From positions 1-10,571 of the forward strand of contig JAJKFJ010025050.1 in assembly GCA_027382625.1 (NCBI GenBank): a stretch of 10,571 nt of DNA, read 5' to 3'. Position numbers and translations under genes: made by a program. Position 1 is the stretch's first letter. The number at the start of each line of letters is the position of its first letter. The stretch comes from Tetmemena sp. SeJ-2015. Lineage: Eukaryota > Ciliophora > Spirotrichea > Sporadotrichida > Oxytrichidae. Positions 1 to 8,484 of the stretch are shown here, piece by piece. Below the pieces are notes generated by a model. The model had not been told where the DNA came from, did no database searches, and saw only the letters and a program-made list of their open reading frames with translations.

Positions 1-3000
1 CTTCTTCCCCAACACTTTTATTAAGCCACACAAATTCAGTAGTCTGAATTTAAGAAGCGTAATTATATTAAATCCTGATCTAATTCAATTTTGGATCTAA
101 CTTTGTGGCACTTGTACAGTTTAGGATATTTTTTTCGTTTATTTAAGCTTTTAATTTCAGGAAAATGTTATCCATAAAGCCAAGTTAGCAATAGTAATCG
201 ATCTATATAGAATCTTTGAAGTAAATAATGATTATATTTTTTTAAAAAGATGTTGATAAAATTTAACCATAGTTTACCTATCAAGAGAAACTAGAACTCT
301 ATTTGGCTCTAAACTTGTATCACTAATCCTTAATTTGCTAATCATCTGTATCCAAAGTAAGCTCTAATTTGCGTAATAGCTTTATTCATCTTATTTAAGT
401 TAAACTCTCACATATCTCTCATCATTAGTTAAGTTAGTTTTGAAAATCGGTAAGAGGCATTTAAGAGTGAGATTTTGTTACTGATTTTGATAATAGTATG
501 GATCTTTGTCTGCCTGATAAATACTAGGATTGGCAATTTAAGTTGGTTAGGCGGCTGCAGGCACTTCATACTCTTAACCTTGATAATAGATTAGGCAGGC
601 TGTAAAGATACCTAAAGTCTAATCCCCTATCACAGTCAGATATTGTTTCTAAATAGGGTTGATAATTACTCTAGGAGAGACACTATATATTTGAGGTGGA
701 GGTTGCACTACAATATTTTGCCACTGCTAATCTTATTTAAGTAAAGGGATTTCCTCATTTTGATAAACGAGAGCTATTTTAAGGTCTTGCGAGTTTTGAG
801 AGATTAATGATTGATCTAGTGAGCAAGTGATTACTCTGGCGTTCAGAGTTTGAGTTAAGTTTGAATATATTTTAGTGAACTCATCTTGGATAAACACACA
901 CTTAAGATCTTCAACTAAAAAAATAATTCTAAATACAACGTTAGATACTGGCTATTGGAGAAGAAGATTAAAAGTTGTCGTACTGTCATAGTTAAGAAGG
1001 ATCTTAGTAGGTTGTATGCTGATTATTTTATTGTAGAATTCTAAGGTTAGAGCTTAATCTTCTGGCTCAGACCAGGTTTCGTTGTTATAGGAAACTGAAA
1101 GACTGTAAGTGGTTCCAAAAGTTAGATTGGGTTGTGCTATTGGACAATCAACGAAATAATAGTCATCGCGCACTTAAAAATATTTTATAAATAAGAGCAC
1201 TGTTTAGGTTATGAATGTTTTCTCTTGAGAACTAAACTTGCAGAAAATGGTTTTCAAGTTTATTGGATAAAATTATAAAATAGGATCTGAAGTTATTCTT
1301 AATTTTACAGACTGGTTTTAAGTAAATGTGTGTCTCAACGTCCTCTTTATAATTCTAATTATTTAAGGTGGCTAACCGTTGTAAATTGCTAGTGCGTTTG
1401 TTCTTATTTATATATTAAATAATTTAATATATTTTTATCTTATTGAATCATTGAAGAGAGATAATTAGATATTGAATCCTGAATCACCAATTAATTAGTC
1501 AGGAATGAAACAGCCTATTCTTTAGCATTCTTAAGATGGATTTCCATTTTCACTGAATGAAATTTCTGGAATTAACTCACATTAATCTGTCAAAGATACA
1601 GATTAATCATATTCTGTTGAATCACCCCCAGTAAAAATACACTGCATATTCTCATTGAATAAATTTTCTCCTTCGAGCCATATGAAAGAACTATTTTCAT
1701 AAGTGAAGTCAGATATTACTGGTCTCTCTGGTAGAACGAAAAATTAAACTGAAAATGGAGAGAGGTCATAAAAAGCTGTCTAAAATCGAATATCTTAAAG
1801 TCCTAGGTTAAGGGAGAGCACATCAAAAATGCAACTGAAACTTGAATTTGAGATATTGGTTGCCATGTATAGAGTATCATTCTCTAAATTAAAAACAGCT
1901 TAAAAATATTCAGTCTGCAGTAGATACTCTCTTCTATTACATCAAGGCCAGTAGAGTTTATTTAAAGCGAAGTTGATGGAGCCTTTAATGTTAAGTATAA
2001 TTATTGTTGAGGGATGGATATACCCTACGTGAAATATATATCTTCTCCTGCATAATAAGCATCCATATCCTTGAACTCTACGATAACCTTCTAATTATTT
2101 TTAATCTAAGTTAACAAATGAAATATTTTGTAACATAATTCTAAGTCGTTTGAAATTGCTTAAGTTAAGGTGTGATCTCAATTTATGCATGTGAAATATT
2201 TAAAACTCTTGCGTCATAGGAAGTATCAGCTATCGAAACTTATAGTTGAGGGAGCTCAGTGATATCAGTGCCATTGAATTCTAAGAAAATCAAAGTTTTT
2301 ATATTAACTGGAATCTATGTTGGATAGACACTTTTAAGCATAGGTAGCTGAATAAAGATATAAGATAAATTTAATTTATGAATAAAGTTTAAAGGTATTT
2401 CATATCCAAATACCCAATCATAACCATTGTTTGTTGAGATGCCGATTATATAATTATCTAGATATTGAAATTTATTGTATCTCCAAATACATTCTATATA
2501 ACTTGTGTTATAAATAAGAAATATAAGAGTAATATTTTGCTATTAAATACAAAATATAGCAATATAATAGACAACCTCAAGATCAACAGTACCACTCATT
2601 TAGCACTTCAACTTGAATCTTTCAAAATTACTACCCTGAACTCCAATAGTATAAGTCTTCAGGGTATTGGTATCATAAAATCTACGTTGAATATCTTAAA
2701 TGACAGGTAAAGGATATTAGAGCAGCTTTAGTTCATTAGAATAATTAATTCCATCCTAGCTGATTGACAAAAAGAGATCATATTAAGAGTTTGTGCTTGA
2801 AATATTCACATTGATGAAGTTGTTTGGTCTTAGCTAGTCATCATATTCTCCGACTGTTTTGATAGTAGAATTATCTTTTGAATCTCTGATTTTTACTAAA
2901 GGAAGGGGTAAGGTGTCAAAATAAGACCAAAGCCCTTAAATCTGAATAGGATAGGTTTCGGAATTGTTATAGAGAACTGCAGGAAGTATCTGATATAGGG

Positions 3001-6000
3001 ATGGAGCCTGGATTATAGTCAAAGTCCCAATAGGATTTTGCTATTGATTACTTAGTCCCACGTGAAGCTCGTAGTAAGACAGGGAGACATAGTTGAAAAC
3101 TTTACTATCAACTTGGCAAGTTAAGACCATAGTGTTCTAATAAATTGCTTGAACATTAACTACAAAGCTTCTCTGTAATTAGTTCTTTCCCCAGATTTCA
3201 CAATTATAGTTAAAAATTTGCTTGAATCCTCCCCCTATAATTGTTATATTAACTGCACCACTATCCATCGTTAACAACTTAGGATAGAAATTTGTAATAT
3301 TCAGGTCTGTCGCATAGATGATATGCTTGCTATTTGAAAAGTGGTTATTCACAATAGTCTCTAATGAAATTTATAGAGCAAAGTCCTCTGTGTCTGCTAT
3401 GACGGGAGCTATTATTGTGATTTCATTTTCACTCACATAATTGTAGCTGGTATACAAATCCCCAAAGCGAACTGATTTTATCACATCAAGACTAAAATGC
3501 TCTCCTATAATCTTCAAAGTAGATAAATTAAAATTTATTCTTTTATTTCATAGTGTACTACTGATTAATCTAAACTACTTTAGGCTCAAGATCTAAGATG
3601 ATCGGAGTTGGTACGATTTGCAAATACCTCTGGGTTTCATAAAAATTGTTACCACTATCAAAACTTAGGGAGATTTTATAATATCCAACTTTAGCTCTGT
3701 TAGAAATATAGCAACTCAGATTTCTATTATCAGTATTGGAAACTAGGCACTAAGTTATAAAGTTAGAAGTTGAGTTTTTGGTATCTGTAATTTTCATTAG
3801 GATTGAACTAAACAAAGGCTAAAAATAAATTTATAGCTTTTGGTTTGTGATGTTGCTAGTACTGGGATTGATTGCTGCTTATTAAGAAATAACTTGACTA
3901 AGAATAAAGGTCACGTTATGATAGTCAGGTACATCATCTGTGCATTTGTATAAGCTTTGATAAAGTATCTAAGGAATCGGATAAACTTATGAAAGGCTCT
4001 TAATAAAAAACCAAAACTAAAATATAATTTTAGACTGTAAAGAGGATAGGATCTCTATTTAATCTCATCCCAAGACTTACACTAAAGAGATTTTAGATAT
4101 AATATCCTGGTTAAAGCTTAGCTGGATTAGTGCATTTGACAGTATTCTAATCTATGACTTTTGCTTCAGAGGAAATGCTTGTATTTTGAATTTAGCACAA
4201 GATATCTAGTTCTTAAAATAGATTCCTTCCTGAAATTATAATACTTTAGTTGTAATCAGCAAGCATTGAAAAGTTTTAATGCTGATCTATAGTTGGTCTT
4301 TGTATCGCCATAATCCTTATCTTATTGACTTAAGGGAAAAAGGACTCTGAGTTGTGAGAGAAAGAAATATTCGCGTAGTAAGTATTAGGGTTATTGATTG
4401 GCATTATCTTGAAAAGTAGAGTTTGATTATCTATCAACTCGAATAGCCCAAATTATGATTTTAAAAGGAGATTGTCGAATTATTATTTTTTTGAATTTTT
4501 CTTTAAATTTTTAATTTTTAATTAGTCATAAGTATCTATGTAGACTTGAAGTTCACGATTGAAAAAATTATTTCCACTAATCTAGAAAGTATTCTCCTCA
4601 GATAGCAAAAGATACTTTGGTTGAATATCCTAGATATCCATATAAGGATGCACAATTATCGTTCCTACTTCTACATAGTTAATTAAGTTTTCGGAGATCG
4701 CGATATTCATAAGTTCTGGAATTGAAAAGTTTTATTATGAAAAATCTAATTAGCAACTAATCAAGTGCTCATCGATGATAGATGCCTAGAAAATTCTAAC
4801 TTCTTAATTTTCTTAAGAAACTTTGCAGTAGACTAATTTAAATTAAAAACATTTCATAAAAATTAAATTTGTCTATATCCAAATACTGCTTGACTTAAAT
4901 ATATAATGACTAACTTATATCCTAACTGAAAATTTAAGGGTGAAAATCAAGAACTGATATTTCTCCTATTGATATTTGAGATGAATTTTAATTATCCCCT
5001 TAAAGTTCAATCCAAGTCTAATTATCAATGGATACAGATAAGGAATACAAATCCTCTTTGTATTCATCCTAAGTATAATCCAAGTATTCTCTAGTGGAAA
5101 AATATTTTTAGTTAGCTGGGATTTACAAAGGGCAGTAAATCCATTTTGTAGTGCTTTCTTAAACTTCTAGATCAGTATTTTAAGCTAAGGATATAATTGA
5201 TTTTAGTTGTCTCTTGTCCCTTTGCTAAGAGATTAGGTCAAACTTGCACCAAATTTATAAACCCTAGTACAAATTATCTGATTGTATGTAAAATTAGTTC
5301 CTAACTCCTTTATAACCTTCCAGTGGATAGAAATGAGAGAAGGTTATTGAATCAAAAACGTACAGTGGGAATTCTTTAGACTAGATACTTGTATCATTGA
5401 TTACAATCTTGATATATTGATTAGCAAGAAGGAAAGTATCTGCTGGTACTTGGAATTATAGCATAGTAGAATTTATTAGGCTGATATTTGAGATCTCTAA
5501 CTAGACTAAGTTAGTAGTTTAATCTATGATCTAAATTTTCATTTATACTTGCTATGGTTGCTGTAATCCAAAGCCTTTCAAAGTAAAATTTTAGGGATAG
5601 GATCTTGCATACACTATCTATGGGTTGATGGAAGTTATTTGTGGCTACTCTATTACTGTTATTTGAGTATCATCACAAATTTCTTGGTAGGTATTCACAG
5701 AGATACAAGCTTAATAAGTTTCATTCAAGTTGAAATCAGCATTTAAAATGCAAGAGAAATTTCTTTAATTTATCTTCTCTAGTAAAGCGAATAAAAAAAG
5801 TTAAATTTTATTAAAATTTTAAATTGATATACTCCATATATATTTGTATCACTTTCACTTGCCTTCAAAATGCAGTAGAAATTTTCTTGGAAATCTTCAG
5901 AAGCATCTTAATCAAGAGTAATCAGAAGGCCCTATTCAAAACCTTGCTCTAAGATAACTCTGGGATAAATATTTTGTATAGAATAAGTTTTCTCGATTAG

Positions 6001-8436
6001 AATAATATCAACAGCCTATTATGTAAATCCATCTACTAGCAGGTCAAGGGTATTTACTCTAGTTAAATTTATTGGATTTATAGTGCAGCTTATAGAAAGA
6101 ATTCAAAATATTTATTTATTTACAAAAAATGAAATGCAACAAATAAGCAAATGCTTTTTCATTATTTTTAAAGAGCATTATTTCATATATAACTTTTTAT
6201 TTGTTACTCATTTTTATATTCTAAACATTTTTCCTATTAGAAGATTCTAGCTTCCTTCTAAAATTATTGCTGGAAAAATTTAAGCTCCTAATTTGCAGCT
6301 GTAAATTAAAATATAAATGAGTGAAGGATAGAGATCAGAGTAAGTTGATATTTCAAAGGTCACACTTGAATCTTAACTAAGAATAGTGGTAGGAGAAACA
6401 ATCTTAACTTCTAGTTGCTCATAGATATTAAACTTAACTGAGTTAGTCACCAAAGTTTGATCAAGATTTTGAATCCTTCTATAATAATTATAAACTCTAT
6501 CAAATTTTCTTTTTTAATCCTTATCTAGCTAATTCCTGGTTATTTGAAAGTATAATTTGAGCAAGCAATTATTCCAGATGAAATATTAAAGGCCACTATC
6601 TCTAACTGAAAAGTTTCATCAATTATGCATTTGAAGTCTGATAATTAAATCTACTAAGATACTGAATCTAAAAGCTAAAGATAAACTTGGGTGCTATATT
6701 TCTCAAAGGAATGAGTTGGCTATAAAAGACTGATTTAGTAATTAGATTGAATTATTTAAACTGTCCATTTATCGCTGTTAATAAAAGTTTGACCATTATC
6801 AAATGACATTTCGATTTCTATCTAACCTTGATCTATATATTCTTGTAAACCCTAAAGTCCATTTATAGTTACCGAATAGGATTAAGATTGGATGGAGAAA
6901 TTTGATGGATAGAGTTAGCCTGCTATTCTCAAATATGTTAATGGCGCATAAGACTTGAACTTATATAAGGGCGAGTAAATGCTTAAAGTTAAAGTTATAT
7001 TCAACAATTACTCATCAATTTATTGGCTTGTATTCAAAAGCAGAGTTCTAGATTAATCAGAGAGGTCAAAAGCATCTTGGATTTAAGAGTCAGTGTAAAA
7101 CAAGACCATAGCTTGATTTTGGTTTTGATATTAAATTCCTTAGATTTCAAAAGCCTACTAGTACAGACCAGTTGATAAATTTTTACCTTCATAAGAGCAA
7201 GATACTTCAGCTTGATTCTAAATAAGGCACTAGTTTCAAGCAATTGCTTAAGTTGAGTTCATTAATATAGAATTGATTTGTATATCAAAGGTCTCTATCA
7301 TGGTAAATAACTAGTCATAGTCGCTTAATAAGTCTCCTTTTACAATCTCTAATTAAATGGAAGAGCCTAGCGCCATCATACCGTTGTAATTTTTAATGTT
7401 AGAAATGCTTTTGAGATCTTGCTATTTAAGAGATAGAATAGTTAAAGAAGAACTCGCACTAGAAACTGGATTAAGCTAATCTTGGAATTTTTCTTCTAAA
7501 GAGAAAGTAAATTACTGAAGATAGCCAGGGAAATTTTAAATGAAGTTCGTGATGACGCATGAAAATACATTTTGATACGAATGTACAATATCGAAGAAGT
7601 AAGCTTGATCTTCTTGGGCAAATTAGCATTTTACTCTAGATTCTATCTATTGAGTGAGCCATGGGTTATCTGTGAAGGTTTACTCATCGTAAATTTAAAA
7701 TTGAACGTCAACATGATCTGAGGGGTAGCTCCAGGGATTAATTATCTTTTAAGTTATAAGTTTGAAGTTAATCGAGTCTATTAAGAAAATAGTAAGTGAG
7801 TCTTGCTTCATGATATTGATGAGAGGCCCATCATTTAGTTTGAGCACAATTTGTAAATCAAGCTACTGAATATAGCTTTAAGTTAGATCCTCCCAACTTA
7901 AAAAAAGATATATCTTAAAAATACTTTGATCTAGGATTTGCGATACGTTTAAGTCTCTAAACTGGCATATTGCTAAGCCCTATTCTGTAATTAGAACTTA
8001 TCCAAGAGAATTGTTATAAAGACTACACATAAGATGATCTATTAATTCTAAAGGATCTGAATCAAAACTTTAGAGCTCCAGTTAATAGACAAGAGCACTA
8101 TTAAGAGTGATATTTTGCATGTCTAAATAAATAAAAGATTGAATCAAGATATTCAAGTAGGTCTCATTAAGTAAATCTGTCTCATAGGAAATATCAGACG
8201 TATATCCTGATGAAAAAATACCAAAACTGTAGAAGTAGTAGCTTTGAGTAAGCTAGATGTCTATCTTATCTAGGAGATATATAGTATGATCCAAAGAATA
8301 AGGAGTTAGGAGTTAGTTCGATTACACATCTACAAGCTATATGTAATAAGTACCTGGATTAATCTGCGGAGCCAAGCAATGAATGTCATTCCCATACTTA
8401 TGAATTATTAAATGGATTTTGTTAACGAGTAAATCA
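1..8436 (-). CDS. Giant IPT/TIG-repeat surface or secreted protein, 3' end beyond window, 5' end undefined
   Basis: Read with TAA/TAG as Gln, the minus strand is almost continuously open here, about 2,600 codons after intron removal. Proposed coding blocks are 8436-7344, 7217-6496, 6475-6227, 6088-5833, 5776-4895, 4872-4018, 3998-3562, 3539-2135, 2090-1928, 1883-268 and 202-1. The protein is a chain of beta-rich modules with recurring features of IPT/TIG (immunoglobulin-like, plexin/transcription-factor) domains: P-x-I-x-x-I-x-P starts, an I-x-G-x-x-F strand, paired cysteines and a C-x-x-P or A-P turn followed by G-x-Y-x-x-x-L. Examples are VKCTNPAKLQPGYYIQNL near 4135 and VNITIIGGGFKQIF near 3250. 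N-x-S/T sites are common, suiting an extracellular protein. No membrane segment is seen before the left edge. Proteins of this type are large and often surface-exposed in ciliates; ligand and role are unknown. No ATG with a signal peptide was found at the 5' end. The exon boundaries are inferred, and error-driven frameshifts are an alternative. Confidence 0.8.
203..267 (-). other. Candidate 65-nt intron in TIG gene
   Basis: GTTAAATTTTATC...CTATATAG is 65 nt (2 mod 3). It joins VLVSLDRQTM to IDYYCQLGFMDNIFLKLK and avoids the TGA met at about 157-159 in the upstream frame. Other donors between 291 and 297 also satisfy the length rule. The A7 run at 237-243 is the rival indel site. Confidence 0.4.
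388..702 (-). other. IPT/TIG-like module
   Basis: It opens with QPPPQIYSVSPRVIINPIQK and continues with the strand QYLTVIGDQTLGIFTACLIY. A second cysteine follows in LTLKCLLPIF. The spacing suits one TIG fold with a long inserted loop rich in Y, Q and A. Confidence 0.5.
1410..1432. repeat. 23-bp near-perfect palindrome
   Basis: ATATATTAAAT, a single A, then ATTTAATATAT: 11-bp perfect arms around one base. It lies inside coding sequence of the TIG gene and consists only of A and T, so it may be a by-product of composition. Confidence 0.6.
1459..1722 (-). other. Cysteine-rich IPT/TIG-like module
   Basis: It begins ERPVISDFTYENSSFIWLEG, followed by NLFNENMQCIFTGGD, then CELIPEIS and QECQRIGCFIPDQL. 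Four to five cysteines and the G-x-N-L-F turn make it one of the most recognisable modules. Confidence 0.55.
1884..1927 (-). other. Candidate 44-nt intron in TIG gene
   Basis: GTATCTACTG...TTTTTAATTTAG is 44 nt (2 mod 3), with a GTAT donor and a T-rich tract before TAG. Splicing joins STGLDVIEE to KNDTLYMATNISNSSFSC and moves into the frame that stays open for about 540 codons. This is one of the cleanest intron candidates in the window. Confidence 0.6.
2091..2134 (-). other. Candidate 29- or 44-nt intron in TIG gene
   Basis: GTTACAAAATATTTC... ends at AG either at 2106 (29 nt) or at 2091 (44 nt); both are 2 mod 3. The longer form joins FQTTQNY to KVIVEFKDMDAYYAGED. Without it the downstream frame is wrong. 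The A5 run at 2098-2102 is the alternative indel site. Confidence 0.5.
3045..3310 (-). other. IPT/TIG-like module
   Basis: LNITNFYPKLLTMDSG is followed by VNITIIGGGFKQIFNYNCEI and later by MVLTCQVDS and YYELHVGLSNQ. The I-x-G-x-G-F strand and the two cysteines are typical of the fold. Confidence 0.6.
3360..3611 (-). other. IPT/TIG-like module
   Basis: PTPIILDLEPK leads, across the proposed short intron, to LSTLKIIGEHFSLDVIKSV, RFGD and ENEITIIAPV. The L-x-I-x-G-x-x-F ... V-x-F-G-D ... I-x-A-P order is the classic TIG pattern. Confidence 0.65.
3540..3561 (-). other. Candidate 19-22-nt intron in TIG gene
   Basis: GTAGTACACTATGAAATAAAAG (22 nt) or its 19-nt form starting at 3558 has length 1 mod 3. 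It joins EPKVVQINQ to INFNLSTLKIIGEHF, giving an uninterrupted TIG module start. A one-base change in T4 at 3530-3533 is the alternative. Confidence 0.4.
3999..4035 (-). other. Candidate 19- or 37-nt intron in TIG gene
   Basis: Three nested GT...AG choices all have length 1 mod 3: 3999-4017 (19 nt), 4017-4035 (19 nt) and 3999-4035 (37 nt). Each links DPILFT to SLSQVYPIPQILYQSLYKC, the start of the next module. The true boundaries cannot be chosen from s sequence alone. The T6 run at 4005-4010 is the rival indel site. Confidence 0.4.
4070..4296 (-). other. IPT/TIG-like module
   Basis: PTIDQHQNFSMLADYNQS is followed by IIISGRNLFQELDILCQI, then VKCTNPAKLQPGYYIQNL. The G-x-N-L-F turn, paired cysteines and P-G-Y-Y ending fit the family well. 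Confidence 0.65.
4873..4894 (-). other. Candidate 22-nt intron in TIG gene
   Basis: GTCAAGCAGTATTTGGATATAG is 22 nt (1 mod 3). Its removal joins DISQSLYIQ to TNLIFMKCFQFKLVYCKVS and carries the reading into the frame used downstream. A one-base deletion in the T run at 4858-4862 would do the same. Confidence 0.4.
5395..5644 (-). other. IPT/TIG-like module
   Basis: PQITSINPQIVYARSYPQ is followed by NFTLKGFGLQ and later by LEISNISLINSTMLQFQVP and NQYIKIVIND. It is the clearest P-x-I-x-x-I-x-P start in the protein. Confidence 0.6.
5777..5832 (-). other. Candidate 56-nt intron in TIG gene
   Basis: GTATATCAATTT...TTTACTAGAG is 56 nt (2 mod 3) with a T-rich tract before the acceptor. Splicing joins KASESDTNIYG to KINQRNFSCILNADF and corrects the frame. 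Acceptors two bases earlier or three later are nearby; only lengths that are 2 mod 3 work. The T7 run at 5793-5799 is an alternative indel site. Confidence 0.5.
6089..6226 (-). other. Candidate 138-nt AT-rich intron (or excised element) in TIG gene
   Basis: GTTTAG...CTATAAG is 138 nt (0 mod 3) and is flanked by the same reading frame on both sides. It is much more AT-rich than its surroundings, contains in-frame TGA codons and carries an imperfect inverted repeat. Splicing yields GSQNLLIGK joined to ICTINPINLTRVNTLDLL, which restores a TIG-like C-x-x-x-P turn. Confidence 0.55.
6124..6215. repeat. Imperfect inverted repeat inside the AT-rich insert
   Basis: The arm at 6124-6147 (AAAAAATGAAATGCAACAAA...) and the reverse complement of 6193-6215 (AAAAATGAGTAACAAATAAA...) match apart from a few bases and a small gap. 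Together they could form a hairpin of about 23 bp with a loop near 45 nt. It lies wholly within the proposed 138-nt intron. Confidence 0.5.
6476..6495 (-). other. Candidate 17-20-nt intron in TIG gene
   Basis: GTTTATAATTATTATAG (17 nt, ending at 6479) or the same extended to AAG (20 nt, ending at 6476) is 2 mod 3 in either form. It corrects the frame change between RIKKENLIE and IQNLDQTLVTNSVKF. The nearby A6 run at 6510-6515 is an alternative indel site. Confidence 0.4.
7218..7343 (-). other. Candidate 126-nt intron in TIG gene
   Basis: GTAAAA...TTTAG is 126 nt (0 mod 3) and contains the only in-frame TGA of this block (7236-7238). Splicing gives GSSIQLEI followed by NQAEVSCSYEG, a good TIG-type strand. 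An alternative acceptor at 7230 gives 114 nt. If it is not spliced, the TGA would have to be read through. Confidence 0.5.
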
Positions 8437-8484
8437 TCAAATATTAGTGGGATGAAAATAATCGTATGAATCGTAAATTGCTAC
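8397..8484 (-). other. Candidate 88-nt intron that would fuse transporter-like gene to TIG gene
   Basis: GTAGCA...CATAAG on the minus strand is 88 nt (1 mod 3). Its removal joins ...FISGLLYLC directly to YGNDIHCLAPQINPG in frame and removes the TGA TGA. It competes with the simple reading in which the transporter-like gene stops at 8437. Splicing would cut off the last dozen residues that match GDT1, which counts against it. Confidence 0.25.
8434..8439 (-). other. Tandem TGA TGA stop of the transporter-like gene
   Basis: After the final residues YFHPTNI the frame reads TGA TGA. This is the only double TGA in a strongly coding frame in the window. It falls where GDT1-family proteins normally end. 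It supports TGA as the true stop in this organism, unless the junction is spliced (see the candidate intron at 8397-8484). Confidence 0.55.

Noticed and set aside
1..20. CCCCAA at the left edge as a telomere
   Set aside because: There is only a single copy, not a tandem C4A2 or C4A4 repeat, and the coding frame runs through it to the edge.
2465..2710. 81-codon standard-code ORF on the plus strand
   Set aside because: It lies opposite a long, clearly coding minus-strand stretch (TIG gene, same frame open from 3539 to 2135) and shows no motif or start context of its own.
7034..7243. 69-codon standard-code ORF on the minus strand
   Set aside because: It is in a different frame from the TIG coding sequence, is a low-complexity K/L/S string, and overlaps the better-supported frame containing VSCSYEG.
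1..8436. Programmed +1 frameshifting as in Euplotes
   Set aside because: Euplotes shifts occur at AAA-TAA/TAG stops and it uses TAA/TAG as terminators. Here TAA and TAG are frequent sense codons, and the frame changes are in both directions.
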